Assembly: GCF_001625195.1 (NCBI RefSeq)
Contig: NC_054391.1
Coordinates: 4,289,157 to 4,353,156 of the forward strand
DNA from: Drechmeria coniospora
Lineage: Eukaryota; Ascomycota; Sordariomycetes; Hypocreales; Ophiocordycipitaceae
Length of the DNA: 64,000 nucleotides
Direction of reading: 5' to 3'
Shown here: piece after piece, positions 21,363-32,415 of the stretch
Layout: every line of letters starts with the position of its first letter
Position numbering within the stretch: the stretch's first letter is position 1
Program-made: the position numbers and the translations under genes
The notes under the pieces: model-generated
Told to the model about the DNA's origin: nothing
Database searches by the model: none
Seen by the model: the letters and a program-made list of their open reading frames with translations, nothing else

Positions 21363-22539
21363 CTATAGCTTGGGTTCGGGCTGGACAAGGGACAGTCGCT
21401 CTCGCAGAGATTGCTCTGCTTCCTTCTCTATGCGCTTGACCAGGACGTCGCAGGTGGGAATATCGTGGATGAGGCCGATGACCTGGCCCGTCGTCCATAC
21501 CTGGAGAGCGAATCAAAATGTTAGGATACCCGGAGGAAAGAAGCATGGCCCAGGCTCGGGGGAGGGGTGACGAGGGAGGTTTGCTTACGCCAAACTCAGG
21601 GTCGCCGTTGATGAAGACCTCCTTGCCGCGCTTGCCGCTAACGAGGGCTGCCACCTCGCTGAACTCGCCCGTCGTGCTCTCCTGCTCGACCTTGAGGGCC
21701 TCGAGGGCGACCTTGTTCTTGTAGAGGCGGGTAGTGTTGCGCCAGCGACGGAGCAGAAGCGTCGTATCATTCTCGTCGGCCTTGACGATCTCGTCCTTAA
21801 TTCTCTGATGCACGGGTGCCTCCACCGTGGCCATGAAGCGGGTGCCCATGTTGATGCCGCAGGCGCCGAGGACGAGGGCGGCAGCGAGGCCCCAGCCGTC
21901 GGCGAAACCACCAGAGGCGATGAAGGGCACGCCGAGGGTCTGACGGGCGCGGCCGAGGAGTATGAAGTTGGTGATGTCGCTCTCGCCGACGTGGCCGGCG
22001 CACTCGAAGCCGTCGATGCTGAGGAAGTCGACGCCGAGCTTCACGGCGCTCTGAGCGTGGCGGATGGTGGTGCACTTGTGCAGGACCGTGATGCCGGCCT
22101 TCTTGAGCTGGGCGATGACGGGACCGGGCGAGTTGCCTGCCGTCTCGACGATGCGGACACCCTCGTCGATGACGGCCTGGGCGTAGGCTCCGTAGTCTGG
22201 CGGCACCATGGCCGGCAGCAGCGTGATGTTCACGCCGAATGGGTTCTTCGTCAGCTTGCGGCACCGTCGAATCTCCTCCCGCAGGGCCGCCGGCGTCGGG
22301 AAGATGAGGGCGGTGATGATGCCGAGGCCGCCGGCGTTGGAGACGGCTGATGCGAGGTCGGCGGTACCGACATGCATCATGCCACCCTGGACAACAGGCA
22401 CTGCGACGGGTCAGCAACTATTCTGCTGGCAAGATGGCCCGCACCATCACCATCACCGCTGCCAGGAGGAGCAGCAAAGGCAGCAGGATTGCGTACCTCG
22501 GATGCCCAGCCGCCGGGTCAATTCTGTCGTAAACGGCAT
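21363..22539 (-). CDS. Nitronate monooxygenase (2-nitropropane dioxygenase family)
   Basis: Exons 22539-22497, 22400-21589 and 21500-21363 give 330 residues, normal for the family. It is an FMN-dependent TIM-barrel enzyme that oxidises alkyl nitronates such as propionate-3-nitronate. Exon 1 encodes MPFTTELTRRLGIR. Exon 2 carries the FMN-loop VVQGGMMHVGTADLASAV, the NPFGVNIT strand, the catalytic-His segment GFECAGHVGE (His at about 151), and the phosphate-binding GGFADGWG and GACGINMGTRF motifs. Exon 3 begins VWTTGQVIGLI. Introns start GTACGC and GTAAGC. Reading through the second intron gives a false C-terminus. The NMO class (I or II) is not resolved here. Its physiological substrate is unknown. 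Confidence 0.9.
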
Positions 22540-23542
22540 CTTAGCAGCGCCCCGACTTGCCTATCGCGATGATCGATCTGTATCTGTATCTGGCCGACTC
22601 TGGCTCTTAATGTCTGTATATTCAATCTGTATCCGTCGGCGCCGTCGCTGTCGGTCGTGTTCGAGAAAACGTCAAGTGGCTGTCTATGATGATAGCGGAG
22701 GACAACAGGAAGCGGCCGTCAACAAAGAGGTTGGAAGAATGACGCAAAAACGAATGCAAGAAGAAGGCATCGACACAGGCTGCCTTCTTAAAACCAGCTC
22801 CAAGAGGCCAAGTCTCGGATGCCATCCGTAATCGGTCACGCGTTCCGATACCTCGATATGCCGAGGCAACAGCCCCTAACCCTTGTCATGCCCCACATTT
22901 CCCCCCTTCCTCTGGCCCATTCCTCCTCCCACCGAGCTCGCTCTCTGCGGCTCCGCAAGCTCGGAGAGGTCGTTTCCCCCCGCCCCGCAAACGCTCCGCT
23001 CACATGCTTTCTCGGTAGGTCCGGATTGGATTTGACGCTCCGTCCGACCCGCCCGATCTCCGACTCGACGAAACGGGAGCAAACCACGTTGCCGACGACG
23101 ACAAACGCAAAGTGCGTTGTCCGTGCTCCGTATGTGCAAGGAATTGTTAAAGGTCATCTTCGTCCATGGTAAACTGCGGAGTCCCCTTCAAACCTTAAAC
23201 CTCCACTTGTCGCAGAACCACGCTTTGATGTCGTACGCGGCTGCGGAACGGAGTGTCAACAGGTCAGAACCGAGGCGATCAACGACTGATCATGCGACGT
23301 TCCAGAGAGCCGCATCGGTCCACCTGTCGCTCAGAAACCTCCATGATTCTTGGCCCCGAGAAAGTCAGGTTCGAATACCTGCCTGTACGGTTATTCCCTT
23401 TGCCAACATCATCGAGCCGGCGCATACGTGCATCATCGTGACGTGTTTTGCCCGCGCGGCTTCCGGCATCGTGGCCGCAGCCGCGACTTCCAGCAGGCCC
23501 ATCTGCCGTCACGACGGGCCGGATGGCTCGCGTGGTTCAACT
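22540..23542. other. Intergenic region upstream of the monooxygenase
   Basis: About 1 kb between the monooxygenase start and the transcription-factor stop, both on the minus strand. It holds the monooxygenase promoter and the 3' end of the factor's transcript. No gene is supported. Confidence 0.5.
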
Positions 23543-26500
23543 TCAACCCATGCCCGCCTCGGGTGCCATCCTGCCGATCGACCTCCTATCCAGTCGCTTG
23601 TCCACGAGGTCGGCGTACCCATCTAGGCTCGCGCCCATGACACGGACCAGGTCGAACACATGCGTTCCCTTAAACGTTTCGGCCCAGAGCCGAACCACGG
23701 CGCTCGCGAGCTGCCGCAGCTTGGCGCAGTCGCCTGTCGCCATGTCCATCTGTGGCGTCGTCGAGCTCGGTCCCGCGAGGGACGGGTCGACGGGCACGGC
23801 GAATTCCGTCTCGTCCAGCATCCGCCGCACCATCTCCAAGAGGCTCCTCTCCTCCGCCGTCGCCGGCGGGTCGGAAGGCGTCATGGCCGCCAGCGTGAGG
23901 AGCCATTTCGCGAGCAGGAGAGCGCACTCGAGGTTGCACACTGCCCGGATCAGTCAGCGCCCCTCCAACCCACGACTTCGTCAAGGGGCCGGGTGGCAAC
24001 GTACGCGAATGCTGTATGCTCCATTCCGTCGACTTTGCCCTCGCGACGTAGTTGACACCCGCCTTGACGAGCATCGACAACGCGTGCACCGCTTGGAAGA
24101 CGGCTCTGTGCAGTCGCCCGCTCCGTAGCAGCAACGGCGTCGCGTGCAGGGCGGACGCGATCACCATCGAGTCCCTCGTCTCGAGGCACCTGTTGGCCGG
24201 AATGTCCGTGTACAGTCGAATGTACGCGAGACGCAACAGGGCCGTCGCATTCAACGTCAGCGCCCCGCCCGTCAGTGAATCTGCGCTCATGAACTGGCCC
24301 GACTCGGCCGCCTTGAGATGGTGCTGCTGCTCGAAACTCGTCTGCCAGACGCGCAGCGCCTGCGTGACCTCGTCCACGTCTTCCGCTTTCAATGCCCGTT
24401 GCATGTCGAAGGGCGAGCCGGCGGAGAACGACGTCTGCTTCAGAAGGTACACGTGCTGCACGATGGCGTGCATGAGCACGTAGTGGCCCAAGGACGCCAC
24501 GTTCGGCGGAAGACCCTGGTTCGGTCGGCTGAAGAGCCGCGAGAAGGCTTCGTGAACCGTCACCTCGTCCATGGGCAGCATCGACTGGCGGAGTTCGTGC
24601 CACTGCCACGCGCTCTCGGCGCGCCAAAGGCGGGATCGTACGGGCAGGCAAAGGTTCAGCTCAGACGTGAGGAGCGACGGCGGCACATCGTAGGCGATAC
24701 TGCAGAGATTGAAGAAGCAGTATGCGATGAGCTTGGTCCTGTTGGCGCCCTCAAGCCGCACCCAGGCCTCCCAGTCCGTCATCACCGCTTGCCTCGTCTC
24801 GACGCTCAGGCCTTCCTCGCGAATCAAGATTGCCAGCGTGCTTTGCAGCGACAGGGCGTCCTGAAGGATCGTCTTGGCACCCCAAAGGCCAACGGCGAAG
24901 AGCAAGAGTACCGCCTGGATCGTTTCCAGCCGCGCCTGGGGCGTGTTCGGAGAGCTGCCGTGGGGCAAAATTCATTTAGCATGGCCGGCCGGCGCTGCGG
25001 TGAGTGCACGAACGGAAGAGGTGAAGGCAACTCACTACGGCTCGCGGTGCGTATCCTGCGTCGTCGGTCTTTCTGACTGTGCCGACGCAAACGAATGGCG
25101 GTAGCCGATGCTGGGTGAAGGCCGCGTAGAGTGCGGGCTGTATGACGACGCGGTCGGCAACAAGGCGTGCAGTTCGGAGCTGTGTCGCCTCCTGATCTGT
25201 TCCGCCGTTACGGCTTTGGCTGCGTACCAGAGCGCGTACCCACGCTTGCTCTCGAACCTGTACTGAGCGCCAACGGCGAGGATGGCGAGGATGAGCTCGG
25301 GCGCGAGCTCGGCGGGAATGAGGGTGGGGATGTGCAGAAATGGCAGGTGCTCGTGGAAGCCGGTTATGTAACCGTCGAGAAATCTGGTGAGCGTATGTCG
25401 AGATGGAAAGACAAAGTCGCGTGGCAAGACGGAGGAATATTCGTCGATTCGACTTTTGATGGCGTTATGGTCGACGGCTGAAATGCGCAACGACGGCACC
25501 CTCGCACATTCGTCATGCAGCCGGACGGCAGCGTCTCCCGGTTCACGCATGTCCGGGCCGAGCGAGGCAAAGCGGGAGGGAAACTGGGAGGAGGGTCTCG
25601 AGCCGGTTCGCTGGTGCACGTGGGCCGGCGAGCGAGACCATATGGCCACTTGTTGATCCGGCTCAAAGTGCGGCGGGAGGAGATGGGGCGTCGCGGTGAA
25701 GTCGTCGAGGAAGAAGTTGTAGTCGTCGTACATTGGCTGCGGCGGCTGCGGCGGCTGAGGTGGTGCAAACGCCGACGACAGGAGTTGCTGCTGATCTTCT
25801 CGGGCATGGTGTTGCGACATGTCGTTCATCATCGGCGCCATCTGATCCTCCGTCGCCAACGCTGCGTTGGACAGGACGTCGAGGTTGCAAGCAACCGATC
25901 TTGGCGTTCCTCGTGGGTCCTGCTGTCCGGCATCGGGTTCCACATGAGCATGAACCGGGCCATGGTGGTAATGTTGCGGGTGCTGCTGCGGTTGCTGATG
26001 CCTATGCTGATTCTGGTGATGTTGGTGTTGGTGCAGATGTTGGTGTTGATGTTGCTGCTGTTGCGCAAGTGCTTGTCTCGGTCGTGCAGCGGCATGCTGT
26101 GCGCCGCCGGTCTCCGGTTCCCCTTGGTTGCTCGGCAGGGAAGGTTTGTGGGAGGCTGCCGAGGAGGGTTTTCTCGGCCGACTGCTTTCCTTGCTGCCTT
26201 CCGTAAGGTGAACCAACTTCTCGTGCCTGACGAGAAGATCGCTGATGTCCATATAAGTATAATGCGGCCCGATCGTTATTCTGAATGAACCAAAAGTACG
26301 ATGCCTAGTTGCATTCTCATGCAATCAAGGAAAACAACTGCTCATGACACGGTGCTCTGAACCAATATCGGGGGAGCGGAGAGTTTCAAAGGTCGCGCAC
26401 AGATTGGGGAGTGAAAGGGGAAACGGTGGAGTGGTGGTGTCAATGGCAGTGATGGTAGAGGAAGCAGTACTGGGCAAAGGGCATCGCTGTTCAGCTGATG

Positions 26501-26971
26501 GACAGACTCATCGCCGTACTCACCGCCGTCCGAAAGTCTTCCCACATCGATCCCAGCCGCAGCCAAAGGGCTTTTCTTTGGTATGGGTCCGTTCATGTCG
26601 CTGCACATGCTCTACACGTCTATCACGCACCGGCTGTGTAAGCAGGGGAGTCGCGGATTTGGCCACGGCACTGACCTAAACCGCTTGTTGCAGTACTTGC
26701 AAGGCAGGGTCTTGGGCTTCTGGTCACGGCCTTGGGCGTGTTGTTGAGCCATGACTAGGGTGGCCCCCGACGCGTGCGGCGGAGAATCGTCCAAGGAATG
26801 GCCCATGTCCAAGGGGAGCATGTGGCGAGCAGAAGAAAGGGCTATCAGTGGCCGGGCCGCACCCTCCCGGACACGTACGATGTCGGAGGAATCGGCAGCG
26901 AGGGCATCCGGTGCTAATTCCAGCGTGGCTGATATTAAAGACCCAACTTGTGATGTGTCTCCCTCGTGCAT
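23543..26971 (-). CDS. C2H2 zinc-finger fungal-specific transcription factor
   Basis: Exons 26971-26676, 26619-26524, 26241-25036, 24954-24005 and 23940-23543 give 981 residues. Finger 1 is C91-x2-C94-x12-H107-x3-H111 (CKYCNKRF / [13 protein letters not shown]). Finger 2 is C119-x4-C124-x12-H137-x4-H142 ([17 protein letters not shown] / [11 protein letters not shown]). Each finger is split by an intron, of 56 and 282 bases. A Ser-rich linker follows, then a His/Gln tract encoded at about 25960-26080 (mostly alternating HQ), then the fungal-specific transcription factor domain from about residue 350 to the end (for example [19 protein letters not shown] and [18 protein letters not shown]). It is a nuclear DNA-binding regulator of the AmdX/Klf1-like architecture; the target genes are unknown. 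Its upstream region is unusually long and G-tract-rich. Confidence 0.92.
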
Positions 26972-27587
26972 GCAGGACCTTGTGCGTCAAGACGTCAGGC
27001 TCCTGCTGTCTAGACAGCGGCGGTTGCCTGGTGGACCTAGACGGCGGGGGGGGAGGAGGTAAGCGGACTATTTTGCTTGCGGGATCGAGCTCGCACGATG
27101 AATGTCCATGAACTTCTTGGCCAGGGAAAGGGAAAAGGAAGGGGGGGGTGTGGGGGAGGCTGAGACCGGGGATGGTCCGAGAGGGTGAGCAGTCTTCGTC
27201 GCAGCAGCAAAGGAGCAGCCAGGTCAAAGCCTAAAAGAGGGGCGTAGCTCCTTTCTTGGTGAGGTGAGGCTGACGCGCAGGTTGGATCGGTTCCGGATTT
27301 CTGACAGGGAAGCGAGGTCGAATTGGAGAAAAATAGGAAGGGCGAATATCGCCACGTCAGGAAACGTTCCAGAGGGGCGAGGGTGTGGGCAGGCGCGAGG
27401 CCGAGATATTTGGGCCGTTCGGGTCGGAGTCACAGGTGATGATGGGATGGGTGGCCAGAACAATGGCGGCCGAGCGCGGAGGAGCGACGGGACGAAGAAA
27501 CAAGTGTGATGGTTCAATGCTACTGCTATTCGACGAAAATGGCGGAGCAGGTCAGCCACGGCTGGGTCGGGGAAACCGGTGATGAGG

Positions 27588-27612
27588 AGGGGGAGGGGGG
27601 GGGGGGGGGGGT
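27588..27612 (+). repeat. Poly-G tract and flanking G-runs
   Basis: A run of about 20 consecutive G residues preceded by GGAGGGGGAGG. Further runs of eight or more G occur near 27150, 27770, 28065 and 28090. On the template of the minus-strand transcription-factor gene these are C-runs. Four or more G-runs within short distances satisfy the G-quadruplex-forming pattern. Confidence 0.85.
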
Positions 27613-28410
27613 CCGAGACAAGAAAGGAGCAAAAATCGAGACAAGAAGTGGCGGGAGGAGAATGCGGAGAGAGTTGTCAACCAACGTACGCAACAACGCA
27701 CGCAAGGATGGGTATAGGACGTTGGGGAGGATGGGGGCAGCGTCACTGACGAGCAGCAGCGACCTTGGTAAGGGGGGGGGGTTCGCGAATGAAGATGCGG
27801 AGTGATCGAATCTGTCGGTGAGATCCAAGGGAGCAAGCGAACGCCGGTTTCTCTGCGAAGCTCGGGCTGTTGGAGAGGGAGTGTGGTGTTCCTGTGCCTG
27901 TGCGTGGGTGCGCGGGTGCGTTGGTGCGGAGTTGGAATACAATGGTCCTGTGCCGTTGGAAGCTCTCCAAATATAGATCGATGGAGCTCGGGTAGGTCGC
28001 TTGTGAATAGCATCTGCTAATTACTAGTCAAGCCATGGCGTCACTGCGGGGAGAGGGGAGGAGGGGGGGGTGTTGTGTTGGAGGGAGGGGGGGGGTTCCG
28101 TGGTTGATTCCCCATGGGGCCAAGATCAGGGCCTGGCAGAGAAGAGGCGGGGAGGGTACATGACGACTTGACGTTGGAGAAACTCGAATTTTCTTTCTGT
28201 CTCATCGTCATGGAAAAGTGAGGGCATATTCGCGCGTCGGCAGATAGTGATTGCTGGCTTTGGAAGCTGGACGAGAGCGTCGATTCCTTGGCAGGCTCGC
28301 CGTGCTGAGCTGACAGAAGCGCGGCGGCGTCAGCTGTAGTTACTGCCTTCTGTCAACATTTGTCATGTTTATCGTGCCAGAAGGTCGCGCGTGCCCAGCG
28401 TTTGGTATGT

Positions 28411-28446
28411 ATTGTCCAGTGTCCAGTGTCCAGTGTCCAGTGTCCA
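28411..28446. repeat. 7-bp tandem repeat (GTCCAGT)
   Basis: About five head-to-tail copies of GTCCAGT with no mismatch, in gene-free DNA. A simple microsatellite with no evident function. Confidence 0.9.
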
Positions 28447-28886
28447 TGTAGCTGTTGAGGGTTGTGACGCGAATGGCAGGCTCACGAGTCCTGGGTTTGG
28501 CGTTGGGCCAAACACGCGCAACTCGTAAAACACACTACACACCTACTCGAATAAAGCAAGGTGAAGTACACCGTACATATTACTGTGTAAATGCAGCGCA
28601 GACCAGGAAGGTGCTCTCCGCTCTATCCTGAGCGCCCGCCTCTCGCCTGCTTCATTTGTCGTCTCGGCGTCCCCGTCACAGGCGAGGAGCTCCTTCCTCC
28701 CATTCTAACCTGCCCTTGCCCTCCACCACTCTGGGCAAGGAAGGAAGGTGCTGCCGGCTCTCGTCTCGTCGCCACCAGCTCCCTGCCCGCGCTCGGCTGA
28801 TCAGCAGGAGCACCCACATCTCCTTCGGAGCATCGATAAGATAAGCAAGTACCTTGCATACTTGGGAAACAAGCAACAAGGACCCC

Positions 28887-28970
28887 GGCCACACCACCAT
28901 CACCACCACCACCATTAACCACCACCCCCATCAACACCACTATCATCAACACCACCACCATCCCATCAAC
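28887..28970. repeat. CAC/ACC trinucleotide-rich tract
   Basis: An imperfect run of CAC, CAT, ACC and CCC triplets about 80 bases long. Open in several frames but with no coding support. Confidence 0.8.
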
Positions 28971-30406
28971 ACCCCGACGCGCTTGCCTCAGCTCGTCGCC
29001 AGATACGGCCTACGAGGTCCGAGGCCAAGTAAACTCCTAGCCTACTAGGTCGTTGGGGCTCTTGACACTTCGACAGCAAACCACAAGTCCAAAGGCACCC
29101 ACGACATCTCTGCCACTGTTACGGATACACTAACTACCAATAACACGAGTTTCATACAGTACATGGCACTTTCATTCGCATCCGTACGCGTGCAAGTAAG
29201 AAGATGATGCCGGAAGCAAGTTCGTTACATCCCCAGCATACGCCATACATGTGAATGTGCTCGCACTGGACAATACATGGCGGCCTGGTCCGCTACCGGC
29301 GACATGATCCCTTGCTGAAGTCGACAGTTTCCATCCTTACCCGATGCAAGGTATGTGCATGTAGCAGCCGATGCAACGGTTCCCGACTCCCGACATTTAC
29401 TTGTGTCCGGCAGGTCCTACACCTACATTCGTGCCGAACGCAGAGGCCACCACCGCTTGGCAGAATAGCCACAGGCCGTACAGGGTTGCGCCCATCTCAC
29501 GCGACCCGCTCGTACATTGCACGTCTTCCAGCAAGAGGATAGGCCGAGACGCTCGCCGGGAGAGGTTGCCAGTTGAGTGCTTCTACGTGTAGAAGCACAT
29601 GTATAAGTGTTCAGGTGGATGGCAGTAGCGCAGGTGCAATCGAATAGAGTTACGGATACGGAGTAATAATACAAGATTTGGAATTTGTCTTGGCGTTGTT
29701 CCAAGACCTGCCAATCGTTTGCCCTGGTTTCCCGCCCCCGCCGTGCTCCCACTTGCACGCCTCCGTCCCCCTCGTTGTTGTGCTCCAAGCGACCCCATGA
29801 TATCGAAACGGCCGTGGCACCGCAAGACTCGCAGCGTGAAGTGAGGCAACATGTGGTATGAAGGATAGTCTTATGTCGCGCGCAGCATAGCAGATGCAGC
29901 ATGCTGGCAGCAGGAATCCTCTGGACCTTCCATACGCGGTAGGTGGTGCGGCGGTCGACAAGGACGCGCAACTGCATTGTTGCCGAATCCCTTCATCGCT
30001 GATCTGCGACGTCGATGGCGAGGCGACCGTCGGAAGCGAGGCCGATGGGCGCCCCGAGGCGGGCTTGCCAACGCCATTGTCTAGCGTCATGTGTGCATGA
30101 ATGGATACGATATTGCATTATTGCCCAGCTTGCTGTAGATGACGAGAGGCATCCATTCATACCCCCTCCCGTCACGCGTCGCCGGCGAGCCACCCAGGGT
30201 TTTTTTATTCCGCTCTCGTATCTGCTCGAAAACACGCTTGCATCCAAATGAAACCACCCCCTCGTCGCTCCTCTTGCCAGCACGCACGCGCAAGATGAAG
30301 GGCCCCAGACGAGCAGAGGCCCGAGACGGAGAAATGCGATGGGGCCTCGGTTTGGCATCGATCGGTCTTGGTTCGGCATCGGCCTCTCGTCCACCTAGCT
30401 CAACCC

Positions 30407-31291
30407 TCAACCTTGAAGCGAGTACCCGACCTCGCCGCTCTCGCCGCCCATCCTGACGAGCCTCGCCCGCATCGCCTCGGCCCGCCGCCGATCGCCGTCC
30501 TTCATGTTGGAAAAGTCCACCTTGTCGACCCAGGCTCCGATGCCGTGCTGCAGCACGTTTCTGGCCCGGAGCTTGCTGCCGCCCGCGTGGCCGACGGATC
30601 CGTGCAGGGTGACACGCTCCTTGCTGCAGTCATAGACGCCCCGGTGCAGGATGTTGTTGTTGTAAAAGGCAATGTCGCCCGGCTCGAGATGGACGACCAG
30701 CTGGTTCGGCAGCACCTTCTCGAACGGGTCGGCCGACCGCTCCGTCTCCGTCCGGGCGCGCTTGTGGGAGCCCGGGACGAGGACGAGAGAGCGATCGTCC
30801 CACAGGGCGAAATTGTACTGGGCGTGGAAAGCCGGGTGGCCGAGCCGGTCCATCTCCTCCTCGGCCGTCGCCGTCGCAGGGATGTCGTCGCGGTGCCAGC
30901 GCAGCTCAAAGTCGCTGTCCGGCCGTACGAGCATGTTGAAGAGTTCCATGACGAGATCGTCATCGTCACATTGCAGCAGCTCGCGGACGATGCTCAGGAC
31001 CTCCTCGGAGAAGTACATGTCGGCGAAGATGTCGCAGCCGGGTAGGTCGGGCTTCATGAGGTGCTGGACGCCCCAGATGCCCTTTTCCGGCGTCGAGTCC
31101 CACGGAGGGAACTGCTTGCCGACGGTCCGGATGTGAGGCCACTGGCCGGCTCTGGCCATCTTTTCCACCCTGCCACTGGCCTCTCGGAGCAGCTCGAGCC
31201 TCTCCTTACTAACGATGGACTTGACAACGACGAAGCCATCACGCTCGAGGTCGGCGAGGTACGAAGATGATGACGTCTTTTGGGCCGGCAT
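30407..31291 (-). CDS. Phytanoyl-CoA dioxygenase (PhyH) family enzyme
   Basis: A 294-residue single-exon frame. The PhyH superfamily are Fe(II)/2-oxoglutarate-dependent oxygenases. The facial triad is visible: H133 and D135 in RWHRDDIP, and the distal H216 in NNNILHRGVYD. R226 in KERVTLHG is the likely 2-oxoglutarate carboxylate ligand. The double-stranded beta-helix core is represented by QYNFALWDDRSLVLVPGSHK and VHLEPGDIAFYNNN. The ATG at 31291 follows a leader without other in-frame ATGs, and the frame upstream of it opens only with a TTG. No peroxisomal PTS1 is present at the C-terminus (ends SLQG), so an alpha-oxidation role is not supported; the substrate is unknown. Confidence 0.87.
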   Translation of the reverse strand: MPAQKTSSSSYLADLERDGFVVVKSIVSKERLELLREASGRVEKMARAGQWPHIRTVGKQFPPWDSTPEKGIWGVQHLMKPDLPGCDIFADMYFSEEVLSIVRELLQCDDDDLVMELFNMLVRPDSDFELRWHRDDIPATATAEEEMDRLGHPAFHAQYNFALWDDRSLVLVPGSHKRARTETERSADPFEKVLPNQLVVHLEPGDIAFYNNNILHRGVYDCSKERVTLHGSVGHAGGSKLRARNVLQHGIGAWVDKVDFSNMKDGDRRRAEAMRARLVRMGGESGEVGYSLQG

Positions 31292-32255
31292 CGTAACTGA
31301 CGGCTGTCGTTCAATCGCGATCGACTGGGAGCGATGATGTGGGCAAGCAGGAGGCAAGTACTCGACGAGTTCGACGTCGGTACCTGGGCGCTGACAGCGG
31401 TGTTGGGTGTGTCCTTGCCGCCAGCGGGTGAAGGATAATGGGTCGTCGGCTTCTTCGTTCTCGTAGTTCCTTGCACTCTAGCTTTGTGATGATGGCTCAA
31501 CTTGTGAGGGGTGGAAAGTGAGCAAGCTGCTGCGAGGAATGAGAGGCGGAAACGAGATCGATTGCGGCATGTGATGAAGGACGGGGGAAGAAGGCTCGGG
31601 TCCCGTGGACCCTTTTATCCATAGTAGCCGCTCGGCCGCCTTCGACCACATTCTCCATCTTTTGTTCCGCATTTCCATTTTCCATGTCCATAAGAGCACT
31701 TGGAGTATAGGCTAAGTACTAGGTGGGCGTACTCGTACGGGTAAAACGCTCGCAGGCAGCCGTATGCAATGCATGGCATCATCATCTCCCCACCATCGTC
31801 CTTCATGCGGATTTGTGGGAATGGGATGCCGCACTCGCACTGTATAAACACTCCGGTCGTGCTGGCAAATGCAAGGACAGGTCATGGTTGGCACAGTGCC
31901 AATCCCAGCCCCACACTGCCACGGCTCGCAAGCGTAACGTAACATTCCCTCGGAATCTCAACTTCTGCACCTCGGCCATTCGGGGCATTCATTCATTGCT
32001 CCACATTTTGCCGCTGCCCGACGTCTCATCCTCTCCACATCGAATACCAAGGGCACGGGCGTGGAAGAAATACAGTATATCGAAATGACCAGCCTCGAAG
32101 CGGACGAGGACGGGTCCGAAGTGCCAGCGTACGGGGTTCAGCCTCGCGCCTCGATCGTCCCCGTCGTCCCAATCTGGCGGTAATACCATGATAGCCGCCG
32201 CGTTCGCTCGCGTGCCAGGCTTGTGAGTCCTGGCACAGGGATGCAGGTGAACTGC
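31292..32255. other. Intergenic region upstream of the PhyH gene
   Basis: Contains the promoter of the PhyH-like gene. No supported gene. Confidence 0.5.
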
Positions 32256-32405
32256 AGCCGCAGATGCAGATGCAGATCCGAATACAGATTGCACATGCTG
32301 ATGCAGTTGCAGTTGCAGTTGCAGTCGCATGTCCGGAGACAGGTCCTGAGACGGATACAGTTACGGTTACAGGTACAGCTACAGGTCCGGATACAGGTGC
32401 AGGTT
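32256..32405. repeat. Hexanucleotide-period repeat 3' of the methyltransferase
   Basis: About 150 bases with a 6-bp period: first GCAGAT-like, then GCAGTT copies, then variants of CAGGTA, CAGCTA, CGGATA and CAGGTG. It ends 11 bases beyond the stop codon of the methyltransferase gene, so it probably lies in its 3' untranslated region. Translated on the plus strand it gives alternating Thr/Val/Ala dipeptides, which reflects the period and not a gene. Confidence 0.85.
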
Positions 32406-32415
32406 TAAACTTCCA

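Larger units (their letters stand above)
26972..30406. other. 3.4 kb gene-free region upstream of the C2H2 factor
   Basis: No frame on either strand has recognisable content. 27000-28150 is G-run-rich on the plus strand. 28410-28446 is a TGTCCAG tandem repeat, and 28890-28965 is a CAC/CAT/ACC-rich tract. The right part (29250-30100) contains overlapping frames on both strands without coding character. Long intergenic regions upstream of developmental regulators are common in filamentous fungi, and I read most of this as promoter and 5' leader of the minus-strand factor. Confidence 0.55.

Noticed and set aside
23360..23395. tRNA-like TTCGAAT loop with flanking CAGG/CCTG
   Set aside because: The stem pairs only around an eight-base loop, and no matching D-arm, anticodon arm or acceptor stem could be placed.
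25515..26288. 257-residue plus-strand frame with Leu/Val/Met-rich segment
   Set aside because: Antisense of the His/Gln tract of the transcription factor; the hydrophobic run is an artefact of reading CAC/CAG repeats in reverse.
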